Assembly (NCBI RefSeq): GCF_019175385.1
Contig: NC_083344.1
Coordinates: 28,956,231 to 29,020,230 of the forward strand
Length of the DNA stretch: 64,000 nucleotides
Reading direction: 5' to 3'
Source: Lycium barbarum
Taxonomy: Eukaryota > Streptophyta > Magnoliopsida > Solanales > Solanaceae
Below the pieces are notes generated by a model, which was given only the letters and a program-made list of their open reading frames with translations, did not search any database and had not been told where the DNA came from. Positions within the stretch are counted from its first letter, which is position 1; the number at the start of each line of letters is the position of its first letter. Positions 35,483 to 48,900 of the stretch are shown piece by piece. The translations under genes and the position numbers were made by a program.

Positions 35483-38178
35483 TGTAACATCCCGTAAATT
35501 TGAGTTAGGTGTGAATGTCTAAAAATCTAGTTTAAGATGATATTATACCTATATAAATCCATTCTTGATGAATTCGGGTGGAAGATGGTCGTTTTGAAGC
35601 GAAACCAATAGTTGAATTTCTTAAGGGCTCTTAAATTCGCCTAAGTTTTGGTAGGTCAGTTTTCTAGGCGATTTTCATGAATGTGCTGCGAATTTCGAAA
35701 AACTTCCTTGAAGAAAGTTGTAGATATTTGACATAGCTTTCCAGTGGTAGGTCATCAACCCCAAGCAAAGTTACGTACAGAAAGTTATGATCATTTGTTA
35801 CTAAGCAATGGTCAATTGTCAAAAACAAAAAAAAATGTGCTGGCCCCGCGTCGCGGTCCCAACACAGAAAAATCAGCTGCAGACCAAAATAAAAACATGA
35901 TCAGGTGCTGAACCCGCTACGCGGACTCAACACGGATCGGGAGTTATTTTCTGATTCCGAATTTGCTTTAACTCCTACTTTGTTGTGTTATTTCCCACTT
36001 CATCGCAAATCAGTATTTCTGAGGAAAAGAACCCTAGAAAAGTCTCTCTACTCTAATGTGAGTTCTCACTCAATATTGATCATTCCCACACTATATCCAT
36101 CCCCTCTTGATAGCAAATCATCTCTCTAAAACCCTAAGTTCTTATACATTCAAGAAGAGGAAGAAGAGAGGCGTGTGGGATTCCATCAAAAGGTAAGACT
36201 CTTGATTTTATGGGATTATTATTGTTGTTTGAACTAGACTATAATAAACAAAGAGGTTAGGATCCACCAATGATTTCCATAAGCTTCAAGAATAAGATTT
36301 AAGGCTTGCGAAAAACCCTAGTTTTCGAAATTCCAAGAAACCTTCAAGAAACTATTCAAATTCTAATCTTTATCATCTAAAACCATTGTAGTGCGATTAT
36401 TGAGTCTTGGAAAGTGCGTTTGAGTGGGATTTGAGGTATGTCTCTTTTAAAAATACTCTTTCGATCGATTTTTTGAACACTTTGGATGTGATTTGTATGT
36501 CTTTTTTAAAATCATTTTTGACTATAAAGGTGATTTTTATGTCCCTTTTTAGAAACTCTCTTGAAAGATTGATTCTTTATAAAATCATGTTTTGAATGAT
36601 ATGATGAATTGGATTTACACTCTTCAAATCTATTACATGTTTTGATTAATGGTTAATATGCGTGAGGGGACGAGCCCACATTAAGCCTAGATTGTAAAAA
36701 ACCCTATATACGTATAAGATATTATGAATGTTTTCCTCTATGAGAGATGCTTAGTGATGATGGTTAATTGTTGGTAATGATGATTTTACAAAGGAACTAT
36801 GACAGAGTGATCTTGTTTAAAGAAGTGGAAACGTTTTCATTATTATCTATGAAATTATGGATTTTTGTAATGATCATTGATGAATTGGGACATATAAATC
36901 TTTTGTAAAGAAGTTATACGTTTTCAAAACATTGATTGGAATGACTTATTCTTTCGAGATGACATAATGAACTTTAATGTTATTGATGGTGTGACTACGT
37001 TGAGACAAATTGTTAATCGACTTCTATGCCATGGACTTTGTTGTTGTGTTTGCCTTGCTATTCGGGAGGAAAAGTAGCCACTATGGATCCTAGTGTATTA
37101 ATGCCTAGCCATTCAGGAGGAAGAGTGGGCACCGCTGGGTTCGCTACCTGGGGTGTGATTTATGCCTAGCCATTCAGGAGGAAGAGTGGCCACCGCTGGG
37201 TTCGCTACCAGGGGTGTGGCTTATGCCTAGCCATTCGGGAGGAAGAGTGGCCACCGCTGGGTTCACTACCCGGGGTGTGATTTATGCCTAGCTATTCGGG
37301 AGGAAGGATAGCAACTGCGTACTACATAGTCCGGTGTGATTTATGCCTAGCTATTCGGGAGGAAGGATAGCCACCGAGAATTATATTTTCCGGTGTGGTG
37401 CGCTATGCGCGGTATGCTTGATTCTTGGGCCTGTATTAGCATGTGTGACATTCTTATTCTCTTATGGAATTGTTGATGACTATATTAATTGATTTAAAAG
37501 TCATATATGAAGGTGTAACTTGACAAGAGGCTTTATAATTGGTTTTGATACTTATTATTGAGATACATAAACTGAATAACTGTTCTTACATTGGGTTCAC
37601 ATCATTTTCAGGACTAATTTCTTTATGTATTATGTACTCTATTTTGTTATTACTTATTGTTCCCGAGTAACTCACTGAGTACGAAGTACTCAGGCATACC
37701 ATTGTCGTTTTTTATGGTATGTTAGGTAACGGAGAAGAGCAGGTTCTTGATACTCCAGGCGTTTAGGAAGGACTTGTTGTTGCTGCTGATTTGGTGAGCG
37801 CACATATTCATTCGTGGGACACTCTATTTATTTAATTCCATTTATTTATTCTAGTTTTCGGGTTGCGTCCCGAGGGGTTAGACATTTATTCCTTATTTTT
37901 AGAAGCTCCTTAGTATACATTCGTATATGGGTAGAAGAAGAGTTGTCGTTAATTCTTTCGGGCACACTATCATGTTTTGGGTGAATTATTTAAATTATAA
38001 AGACTTCCGCTGATTTAATTAGTATATTCATGACTTGTTACATTTATTTTATAAACTGTTGGAGGCGAATGTTGAACCTGGCAGGTTCAAGTATTATTAT
38101 CGTGTTATTTAGGTTCTTCCGATGTTGTTCATGACGTCGGATGCCGGTCACGTCTAGGGTGGGTTTTGGGGCGTGACA
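35483..38178 (+). mobile_element. Solo LTR
   Basis: TGTAACATCCCG...GGGGCGTGACA, 2696 bp, flanked by ATTAC on both sides and with no internal region. It is the footprint of an element removed by recombination between its LTRs. It carries candidate donor AAAAG|GTAAGA (36192/36193) and a minisatellite. Confidence 0.92.
37050..37400 (+). repeat. Minisatellite of about 60-bp units
   Basis: Five to six tandem units start TATGCCTAGCCATTCAGGAG and end GGTGTGATT. The first three full units are nearly identical; the outer ones are diverged, as expected from unequal exchange in the middle. Confidence 0.9.
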
Positions 38179-38183
38179 ATTAC
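38179..38183. repeat. Target site duplication ATTAC (right), solo LTR
   Basis: Second copy of 35478-35482. Confidence 0.92.
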
Positions 38184-38531
38184 CATGTAAGTATCTTTCT
38201 CTGTCACATATCCTACCTCGAAAATATTGATCTTGATGCTTCACCTTGACTTTGTGATTGTTTTTGTTTCTCATGTATTGAATTCGACTTCTATCTACCC
38301 GAGAACTACTAATTGGTGTTGTTATAGTGTTTCCAGATCTGCTCCTATCTCTCGATTTTCTATGAACCTTGTAAGTTTCTCTTACTTTACTTTTGCTTCT
38401 TTGCACTCCCTCGTGTGTCAATTTGATGATGAATGCCTTTGTTGTGTTGCCTATTCGCTTGCTTATATGATTTTTCCTGCCTCTAGACTGCTGCTATATA
38501 ATTATCATAGCTGACTCCATTTCTCAATTTC
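38184..38531. other. LINE 3' UTR or host sequence
   Basis: This lies between the solo LTR and the LINE ORF2 stop. No poly(A) tail (poly-T on this strand) marks the LINE end. On the plus strand, TTTCCAG at about 38330 and CTT|GTAAGTTTC at about 38369 bracket a 34-nt exon-like block. No protein identified. Confidence 0.35.
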
Positions 38532-41500
38532 TTAGTATCTTGTTCTGATTCTTAGGTATGGAATTTTTGATTTATCACTGTTTAAGATCTTTCTACAATT
38601 TGCATCCAATTCTTGAAAAGTATGACACTGAACTGATGCTTCATCCAATGCCTGATTTGCCAAAGCATCTGCCAACTTTTTTCACTCTCTCAAAATATGA
38701 CTGAAAGTGACATTAATGTTGTTGTTCATAGTCAGTATCTCCTCTATCCATATTGCAATGCTCCATGGTGGCTTCTAACCCTCTGATAGGATTTTATAAA
38801 CCATTTCTGAATCAATTTAAACTATCACGTTGTTGAAATCCTTTTCCTTGCACACCTTCATAGCTTCCCATATTGCAATCACCTCAACTTTTGTGTTGGT
38901 TGTAATTCCAACTTCTTCAGCTTTAGCATATACTAAATTCCCCTCAGAATCCCTTAGACAAAAACCATAGGAACTTCTCCCTGGGTTTCCTCTTGAATCC
39001 CCATCTGTATTACACATTAACCAATTTGTAGGAGGAAATATCCACACTACTTTAGTGACTTTAAGAGGTGCAGTCCCTCCTTCCAACCCTGTAATCAATC
39101 CATCCCAAGTATTAGGCAATCTTTGAGCAGATTGATTCCTTATTTGCACCAATCTCTATAAAGTAGAAAAAACCTGATGAATTACTCTTCCTAAAGATCT
39201 TGATTCCCCATGTTTGATGTTGTTTCGTCTTTTCCATATTTCCCATAGAATTACAGCAGGAACTGCCTTGAACAGTTGTTTTATTCCTCCTATCACTGGT
39301 GCTTGCCACCATTTAATTATTAATTGTTGTACCTATAGGCCCTCCATAGATATACCTGCAAAAGAACAAAAATAGGACTGAGTCCTGTTAGCAATAAAAG
39401 ACGAGGCAAATAGATGTTGGATTGTCTCTTCCATAGGATTTGAACAACACCAACATCTAGATACCATTTGATACTTCATAGTCTTCAACACATCATGCAA
39501 AGGCGGCTTCAACTTCTAACATCTCCATATGAAAAAGGATATTTTGAAAGGAAGCCCTTTCACCCACATATTCTTATAAGTATCCATTTCCTGACCCCTT
39601 AATCTCACAAAATCCCATGCAGACTTGACTGTGACTTCTCCCTTGTTATTCAGTAACCACCATGGCCTATCCATACCTTTATGCTCACTAGGAGGTGATA
39701 TTGTGCTTGTAATATGCTGAATGATGTCCTCTGGAAGAAAAGCTGATAACTTATTGCCATCCCAAGCTCCATCCACCACCACATCTCTCACATTTTGAAC
39801 TCTATCATCATAGACTTCTCCAGCAGTTGCATAATATAAAGCACCCATCCCTGTCCAGTTATCAAACCAAAAAAGAGAATTTCCCATCTTTGTTTGCCAC
39901 CAAATATGATGCTCCACTATATCCCTAGCCTCTAACATCCTCTTCCAAATTTGAGAACCATACTTCCACTGTACTACCACAACATTTTCTTTTCTACAAT
40001 ACTTATTGCTAATAAAAGAATTCCAAAGTGAGGGTTTAGTTCTAAAACTCCACCATAATTTACAATAAAAAGCCAAAGACACATCATGTAATGATCTAAA
40101 CCCCAACCCTCCCTCATTAGTGGGTAAACAAAGATGATTCCAAGAAGACCAATGCCTACTCCTCCCCTCTGTATTATTATTCCAGAGAAATTGAGCAAAA
40201 ATCCTATGCATCTGTTTTATCACATAGTCAGGAGGGTTGACTGCAGATAAGAGATGTATTGGCATGCTTTGCAGAACATGTTTTATCAGAATTGCTCTTC
40301 CCCCAAAAAGATAGCATCTTGCCTTTACATCCTTGAAGTTTGTTCATTATTTTCAATAAAATCCCATTGAAGAAATCCTTCCTTCTTCTACTACGAAAAA
40401 TTGGACAGCCTAAATATGTAAAAGGAAAAACCTTCATGTCAATACCAGTTGCAACTTCCACAGTCACACTAATATCACCTGGAACATTTTGATGCATATA
40501 CACAACACTTTTATCCTTATTAATCTTCTAACCTGACACCTTTTCATATTTCTGCAATACCTCCATGATAAGTTGTATAGATAACACATCTGCTGATGAG
40601 AAAATAATCATATCATCAGCATATGCTAGATGATTGACCTTTGGACTCCATTTAGACATTCCAAAACCCTTGAACTGATTCTTCTGATACAAAGCATTTA
40701 CGTTTCTTGAGAGAACTTCTGAAGTTAAAATAAACAGAGTGGGAGATAGAGGATCCCCTTGTTTTACTCCCCTTGATGACTGAAAGAATCCATTATGCTA
40801 CCCATTTATGAACACTGAGTACCAATTGTTGCTGATAATCCTAAAAACCATATCAATCAGTCTTTCTTTGAAGCCCAATTTCCTTAAAACTTTGGTTAAA
40901 AACAACCAAGATACCCTATCATATGCCTTAGCCATACCCAATTTCATCACCACATTGGCATCCTTTGTTCTTAATCTAATATCAACTACAATTTCCTGAG
41001 TAAGTAAGATATTTTCCACTATGCTCCTCCCTTTAAGAAAACCAGCTTGATTTAAAGAGACAATGTCTGTCAATCTCTTTACCAATCTCTCATGAATCAA
41101 TCTACAAAAAATCTTACCCGCAAAATTGCTCAAACTAATTGGTCTCATGTCAGAGAATGTTGTAAAAACATCTTTTTTTGGTAACAAGAACAAGTTAGTA
41201 TGAGTAATGAATCTTGGTAATTATGCTCCACAGAAAAAGGCCCTTCTCATATTAACAATATCCTCCTTGATTATATCCCAGCAGGGCTGATAAAATAAAC
41301 CAGTAAAACCATCAGGTCCTCCTGCACTTTCCCCATTCAGACTGAAAACAATGATTTTGATCTCTTATTTAGTAGGCAGTTGTTCCACCTCAGTATTCAT
41401 ATCATCAGAAATAAGTTGTGGAACATGCTCCAACATTTCAAAGTCAGTAGGATATTCCTCTCTTGTGAACTAATCTCTATAAAATCTGATAGCTTCCTCC

Positions 41501-41547
41501 AAAACTTCTTCCTTTTCTTCAAGCCAATTTCCTGCATGGTTTGGTAT
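38532..41547 (-). pseudogene. LINE (L1-like) ORF2, RT to RNase H
   Basis: On the minus strand after element E's insertion point the order is: RT fingers (LLPKKD, then RPISLSNFAGKIFCRLIHERL), palm motif A (KLGMAKAYDRVSW, where L1 elements have Asp at the Gly position), GVKQGDPLSPTLF, and the catalytic LAYADDMIIF (YADD at 40612-40623). Next come a zinc-binding reverse transcriptase module (39516-40265, VKSAWDFVR, LPFKISFFIWRC) and a plant-type RNase H (CNTDGDSRGNPGRSSYGF, 38817-39152), ending at a TAA at 38532-38534. There are several in-frame stops. RNase H at the ORF2 C-terminus is typical of many plant L1 families. Confidence 0.92.
41543..41547. repeat. Target site duplication GGTAT (left), element E
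   Basis: GGTAT precedes LTR start TGTCACGA and recurs at 52891-52895. Confidence 0.95.
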
Positions 41548-44500
41548 TGTCACGACCAAACCCCGTAGGCCGTGACTAGTGCCCGATCTGGGCACCCGAA
41601 CACATCTATCAAATGTTATCTCAAATCGTATCAAACGCATTCTAGTATATAGCAGAAGCCGACAAGGCTTTATTTCATATTTAATTAATTTCCAGAAAAA
41701 TTTCGGCAGAGTTTCCTTTGTTTTACGGACTATCCAATATACCCTGCACGCAGAAAATACCAACAAAGGCCACACAGGGCCAACAAAGCAGCATTTCACA
41801 TATGCGGACCGGCTGCCGCGGCGAATGGAATCGCCAAAACACGACATATACATACATCTGTACAGAAAGACTCCAACCCACAAACATGTCCACAGACCTC
41901 TAAACAGACCGACAGAAGCATATGACGGGACAGGGCCCCGCCGTACCCATGAACGAGAAGATACATATATAGAAGTGACAGACTATACCAAAAGATGGCT
42001 CTGGATAAAAGAGCGCTCCAAAATAGCAGAATAAGATCCTAAGCGGACGGATCAGCAAACCTGTCGTCGGTACCTGCGCGGCATGAAAACGCAGCCCCCG
42101 AAGAAAGGGGGTCAGTACGAAATATGTACTGAATATGTAAAGCCTGAATTACAGAAACAAGATCATAACTGGTACAGAACGTACAGAAAGTGAGCAGAAA
42201 ATCCAAGGTATCAAACACATAATTTCAAAACATGCAGAGTGTGTATAGAACATATGTCATATCAAATCCGGCCCCTGCCAAGGGACTCGGCAGACAGAAC
42301 GTGGCCACCCTCCCGACGCTGGTGCCACAACACAGAAGAATTAGAATAGGGGCATAACCCCGTAACATAATATATCATATCAGATGGCCATAAAAAATCA
42401 TATCAGAACATGTGTACATGGCACAGCATACTCCACAAACCCATGTACACGTATACCTGCCCCCTCACATCGAGGCACGGCGAACAATGCAGGGGAATAC
42501 GCTTGACAACATATCCTGGCCCGGGCTCAGTGTGGGAAATATTGGGGCATCCACGAATGGAGTAGTGAGAGACTAATGCAGTTAAAATATCATAATTGTT
42601 TCCATAGACTCGATGAGGCATATCAAAGACAAACCGATCCAATGAAGTCGGAAGGGATCATAGTAAATGAGTTTCGAGTGTCAAAACAATTTATCAGACT
42701 TAATGGAATATTTAAAACCATGTTTGTTAAGTAATGAGAATGGTAGTCAAAACATTTCTTTCAAAAACCATTCGAAAATAGAACTTAAGTACAATATGGG
42801 CAAAACCGGGAATAGTGGGCCCACCTCGGAACAAACAAGGCGGTGGGCTCATATTGTGCATTTTCAGCTTATGGGGTCACCTACGAAGGTTCTACGGACA
42901 TTCTATAACTTTTCATAAAGTTTTGGGAAGGTTTGCATAATTTTCAAGAAAGCATACAAAAAGGGTTCAATTCTATTGAACGAAAATGTAACAATTTCAG
43001 ACGCGGATTCCGATGAGCAGAATATCCTCCGAGGCGTAAATCTGATCCTAGTACTTCTAAGCCATGCCAAAAGAAGACTCGGGATACCTTTACATACCTT
43101 TTGAGATTTTTGAGTCTATCCAAGCTCACTTCCCGTTTCGTCAAAAATCTGCAAATGGTCGCATTTACCAGTTGTGAGTTATGGATGCCATGATTTCAAC
43201 TTAATGCATATTTGTCTACCGAAATTTCGGCAGCACTTCCCCTATACATATATCACCCACAACCCAAACGACGACATCAACATCAACAACGAACATTAAA
43301 AACACAATTATCCTTCAACTAGTCATCCTTCTAACAAGTTGACATAACCTTCATTCAAACCCAAACTTTCAAACTAATACCAATGATTTCACATTCATTA
43401 ACAATCAAGATCATCAAAATATAGTTCTAGAAACATTTCATATCGTTTTCCTTAAGTTATACACTCGATATACATAATATACAACTTTCCGTCAAAGTCA
43501 TAACTTGTGCAAAACATCAAATCTTTGGCATACAACTTCATAACATGCTTCCAACTTCCAAACTCATCAATGATCATCACAATTAGCAACTAAACAACTT
43601 CATTTTCTTAATGTCGGAAAAATCATAATAAAACGACATAGGTTCCTACATTCTCATTCAATACAAACTTATATCATTCTAACTTCATTTACATTGCAAC
43701 CATCACAATAACACACTAACATAATAAACAACTTAATTCATTTCCATCCCAAATACAACATACCACACGCCCAAAAGCCTTTTTTTTTGTCAACTTCAAC
43801 TAAATCATTCAACTTCCTATTCCAATATGCATTTCATCACAACCACAACTAGAACATAACATGAATTCAACATCTTATGGCTATACAACATATACATGCA
43901 CACGGCCACACACTTATAACACACACCCACTTTGCAAACTTCCATTTTTCCATACAATCAACACATTTCTATATGCTACAACACAAACAAGACTTTATAA
44001 CACAAGAATAAGGAATAAATTCTCACCTTTTCCTCAAGTCTTCTTCACTTGAACTTGTGATCACTTCGATGAAATAAGTGCTTCTCTCTCCAACCCAACT
44101 ACACCAAGTTGTAGAGAATACCCAATTTAGTAGGAAAACCACAAAATAAAAATTTTAGGAGCAATATTCTTGGAAGTGATTTTTCCCAAGCAAACCCGAA
44201 ACCCTTCTATCTTCTTGCTCTTATTTTTTTTGCTTTGGTTTTCTTGCTCTCTAATGGATATACTATGAAGACTTGGTCTTCTTATAATTAATAGTCACAT
44301 GGTCAAGCACATGACCATGTAAATGGACTTGGGCCAAGGCCAAGGTGGCCGGCCATGGTCCATGGTTTGGGCCTCAATTCATTAATTTTTTTTTAGCCCA
44401 ATTTGTTACGAATTTTATTTTGTAATTCCCGGAACTAATTTTCGAAACTCCAATTTTACCCTTAGCCTCATCCCACACTTTCACAACCATACTCTTTCAT

Positions 44501-44599
44501 GCACAACTCCTATGTCAAATAAAATCAAATTTGACCTCATTTCTCAAAAATCCAAGATATTTCAAATTTTCCAAACGTGTGAAAACACGGGATATAACA
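41548..44599 (-). mobile_element. Element E 3' LTR (left)
   Basis: 3052 bp, TGTTATATCCCG...GGTCGTGACA on the minus strand. It is very similar to the right LTR (spot checks suggest about 2% difference), apart from a roughly 33-bp indel at about 43250. Candidate donor GTGAGA is the reverse complement of 44021-44026. Confidence 0.95.
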
Positions 44600-44615
44600 T
44601 CCTCCCCCGCTTTAG
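44600..44615 (-). promoter_or_regulatory. Polypurine tract of element E
   Basis: Reverse complement AAAGCGGGGGAGGATG abuts the LTR start. Confidence 0.85.
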
Positions 44616-44635
44616 AACATTCGTCCGCGAATGTT
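44616..44635 (-). repeat. PPT-proximal dyad (element E)
   Basis: AACATTCG, TCCG, CGAATGTT: perfect arms with a changed loop base, 16 nt from the LTR. Confidence 0.9.
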
Positions 44636-44729
44636 AAATTAATCTTATAGGGTCTGAAAATACTTTGGGGGAGTTTATGTTTATAGATAGCACATATGAC
44701 ACACATTCATTATTGAAATAGAATTAAAC

Positions 44730-45942
44730 AAAGATTCAAGATTACCTGCGGGCGTAGGGAACAAATGAGGATACTTCTTCTTCATTTCCTCTTCGGCCTC
44801 CCAGGTCATTTCTTCCCTATTGTTGTTCCGCCACAGCACCTTAGCAGAGGCTACATCTTTGTTCCGGAGCTTTCATACCTGGCGGTCCAAAATAGCTACG
44901 GGCTGCTCCTCATAAGATAACTGCTCCGTCACCTGAATATCATCCGCAGGAAATATTCTGGAGGGATCACCAATGCATTTGCGGAGCATAGACACATGGA
45001 ATACCGGATGTACCGCTTCCAATCAGATGGCAGATCTAACTCATAGGCGACATTTCCAATTTTCCGCACAACCAGATAAGGCCCAATATAACGCGGACTA
45101 AGCTTACCCTTTCTGCCGAACTTCATTACGCCTTTCATAGGCGATACCTTTAGAAATACCCAATCACCAACCTGGAATTCCAAAGGACGACGCCGTTTAT
45201 CGGCGTATGATTTCTGTCGACTCTGGGCTGCCAATAGTCGCTCCCGGATAAGTTTCACCTTATCAACGGCCTACTGGATCATATCTGGGCCGATTAACTC
45301 TGTCTCGCCAATATCAAACCAGCCAATAGGTGACCTGCATTTCCTGCCATACAGAGCCTCGTACGGAGCCATCTGGATGCTGGAATGGTAGCTGTTATTA
45401 TAAGCAAATTCAATCAATGGCAAGTGATCCTCCCAGCTACCTCTGAAATCAATAACACAGGCCCGCAACATATCTTCAAGTGTCTGTATAGTGCGCTTGG
45501 CCTGTCCGTCACTCTGAGGATGGAATGCTGTGCTCAGGCTCAGCTGAGTCCCTAATCCATCCTGAAAAGATCTCCAGAAGTTCGCAGTGAACTGAGCACC
45601 TCTGTCAGTGATAATAGATATAGGAACTCCATGAAGTCGCACAATTTCTTTAATATAAATCCTAGCATAATCCTCAGCGGAATAAGTAGTTCTGACGGGG
45701 AGAAAATGGGCTGATTTTGTCAGCCTATCAACAATAACCCAGATGGAATCATACTTCCGTGGAGTGCGAGGCAAACCTGTAATGAAGTCCATATTAATGA
45801 TCTCCCACTTCCACGTCGAAATTTCCATTCCTTGCAACAGTCCACCCAGTTTCTGATGTTTAATTTTGACCTGCTGACAATTTGGACACTGGGCGACAAA
45901 TTCTGCGATATCCCGTTTCATGCCATCCCACCAGTATAGGCA
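44730..45942 (-). pseudogene. Integrase plus chromodomain, element E
   Basis: This continues the pol frame after an in-frame TGA at KMYHDL. The zinc finger ends in CPNCQQVK. The core has [11 protein letters not shown] and [14 protein letters not shown] (both Asp kept), but the third catalytic residue is lost: the block reads DGQAKRTIQ, with Lys (AAG) in place of the Glu found in A and F. A TAG (CAG to TAG) follows GPDMIQ at 45270, a 1-nt frameshift occurs near 45020 after DLPSD, and a TGA (CGA to TGA) interrupts DRQV near 44875. The chromodomain (VLWRNNNREEMTWEAEE) follows. It is not functional. Confidence 0.93.
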
Positions 45943-48900
45943 TCAAAGATCATGGTACATCTTCGTAGACCCAGGATGGACAAAATAGCGAGCATAGTGT
46001 GCCTCGCCCATAACCTGCTGCCGTAGCCTTGCAATATCAGGCACACACAACCTGCCTCTATATAGTAAGGCTCCGTCTGGTGTAAACTCTAACGGAGTCT
46101 TCTCCTTATCATAGGTTGTGTCTCTGTACCGAGCTAAAATAGGATCTTCATATTGACGCCGCTTAATATCGTCCTTGATGGATGACTCAGAAACCCCTCG
46201 AACAGAAATCCGGGTATCTCCAGAATCGGCTAGACGAACCCCAAGACTAGCCAACTGCTGAATATCACGGGCTATGTCTCTCCTGTCTGGCTGTAAATCT
46301 GCCAAGCTGCCCATAGATTTCCGGCTGAGCGCATCTGCAACAACATTAGCCTTGCCCGGATGATACAGAATATCCACATCATAATCTTTCAGAAGCTCCA
46401 GCCACCTCCGCTGCCGCAAATTAAGCTCTCTCTGCCTGAAAATATACTGGAGACTCTTATGATCAGTATAGATATCAACATGAACGCCATATAAATAGTG
46501 TCTCCATATCTTCAGAGCATGAATCACCGCTGCGAGCTCCAGATCGTGGGTAGGATAATTCTTTTCATGCTTTTTGAGCTGCCGGGAAGCATACGCTATA
46601 ACTCTGCCGGGCTGCATTAATACACAGCCTAACCCCATGCCAGAAGCGTCACAATAAATAACATATCCATCGGGTCCCTCTGGAAGAGTCAGAACTGGAG
46701 CTGAAGTCAACTTCTCTTTCAGCAACTGGAAGCTTCGTTCACATGCATCGGTCCATTGGAACTTAGCTCCCTTCTGAGTTAGCCTTGTCAAAGGCGCTGA
46801 AATCGAAGCAAACTTTTCCACAAATCTTCTGTAATAACCTGCTAACCCCAGGAAACTACGTACCTCTGTGGGCGTCGTGGGTCTGGGCCAATTCTTCACG
46901 GCCTCAATCTTCTGTGTATCCACCCGGACACCATCAGCTGCAATAACATGCCCCAGGAATGCCACTGAAGCCAGCCAGAATTCACATTTAGAAAATTTTG
47001 CATATAATTTCTGATGCCGAAGTACCCCCAATACCGCTCTCAGATGATCTGCGTGCTCTGCCTCGGACCGAGAATAAACCAGAATATCATCGATAAATAC
47101 AATTACAAATATGTCTAAGAACGGCCTGAATACCCGGTTCATTAAATCCATGAATACCGCAGGAGCATTAGTCAGCCCAAAAGACATAACTTTGAATTCA
47201 TAATGCCCATATCTGGTCCGGAATGCTGTCTTAGGAATATCGGCCTCCCGTACCCGTACCTGATGATAGCCAGACCGAAGATCTATCTTCGAAAAATATT
47301 TGGCGCCCTGCAACTGATCAAACAAATCATTAATTCTGGGGAGGGGGTATTTATTCTTTATGGTTACCTTATTCAGCTGCCGATAATCAATACACATACG
47401 CAGCGACCCGTCTTTCTTACGCACAAATAATACCGGGGCTCCCCAAGGCGAAGTACTGGGTCTGATGAAGCCTTTTTCTAACAGATCCTTCAACTGCTCT
47501 TTCAGTTCTTTCAATTCTGCCGGTGCCATTCTGTACGGGGGAATAGATATCGGTTGAGTATCTGGAAGCAAATCAATAGTAAAATCTATCTCCCGCTCTG
47601 GAGGAAGGCCTGGAAGCTCATCTGGGAATACATCTGGAAATTCATTAACCACGGTAACTGACTGAAGAGTCGGCGTTTCTGCTGTCAAGTCTTGTACCCG
47701 AACCAGATGATAAATATAACCCTTTTTGATCATTTTCTTCGCCTTAAGGTATGAAATAAACTTACCTTTCGGCGATGCAGTATTACCTGCCCATTCTATA
47801 ACTGGCTCCCCAGGAAACTGGAAACGAACTACCTTATTTTGGCAGTCAACATTAGTATAACAGGAGGCTAGCCAGTCCATTCCCATAATAACATCAAATT
47901 CAATCATATCTAATTCCACCAGATCTACCTTAGTGTCTCGGCCACATACAGTTACAGAACAGTCTTTATATACCTGTTTCGCTAAAATAAAGTCCCCGAT
48001 CGGTGTAGCTACCTCAAATGGCTCTATAGGCTCGGACGTTATACCAATTTTACTAGCAACAAGGGGCGAAATATATGACAAAGTCGAACCTGGATCAATC
48101 AATGCATACACAGACCGAGAGAAGACCAATAATGTACCTGTAACGACATTAGGCGATGCCTCCTGGTCCTGGTGGCTGGACAAAGCATAAATGCGATTCG
48201 AATGACCGCTAGTACTAGAAGCTCCACCACGGCCTCTGCCGCGACCCGCCGGTTCTGATGTACCTGGCCCTGTAGGGCGCATAGCCACTGACGAAGATGA
48301 TGACCCGGCGGCTGATCCGGTAGGCTGCGCTGCACCACCCAAACTACCCTTATACGGGTAATCTCTCACAGAATGGCCCTGACGGCCACAAGAAAAACAT
48401 GCACCGGTGGCTCGGTAGCACTCCCCAGGATGGTATCTTCCACAATAAGAACACTGAGGCCTAGGTGGCCTCGTCTGACCAGAACCCCTACCTGTCCTCG
48501 AACCTGAATCCCTGGAGCTCTGACCTGCTCCTGAATACCCTGGGCTATCAAATCTGTGACCTGTAGGCTGTGGAGGTGCGCTCTGTGTCGGCTGGGATAG
48601 ATGTCTGCTAGGCTGCTGCGGCTGCTGAGGCTGTCTGCCCCGAAAATCTCCAGAATACCCAGATGATCTGGCCCTCTTGGGCTGTCTCCGATCCTGACTC
48701 CTATCAGGCTGACGCTCCCTATGCCGGTCCTCCATGCCCTGGGCGTGCGCCAGAATCCGGGCAATATCCATGCCGGGCTGAGCAGCCAATACCAAACAGC
48801 TGTCGACAAAATAACGGTCCAACTCCATAATGTACCTGTGCATCCTGTCAGCCATAGTAGCTACCACAACAGGTGCGTATCGGGCAAATGAGTCAAACTC

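Noticed and set aside
37102..37390. Possible CRISPR-like array
   Set aside because: Units are contiguous tandem repeats with no unique spacers; it is a minisatellite in a plant LTR.
38044..38421. 125-codon Arg/Ser-rich minus frame
   Set aside because: It crosses the solo LTR edge and the duplication, so it did not exist before that insertion.
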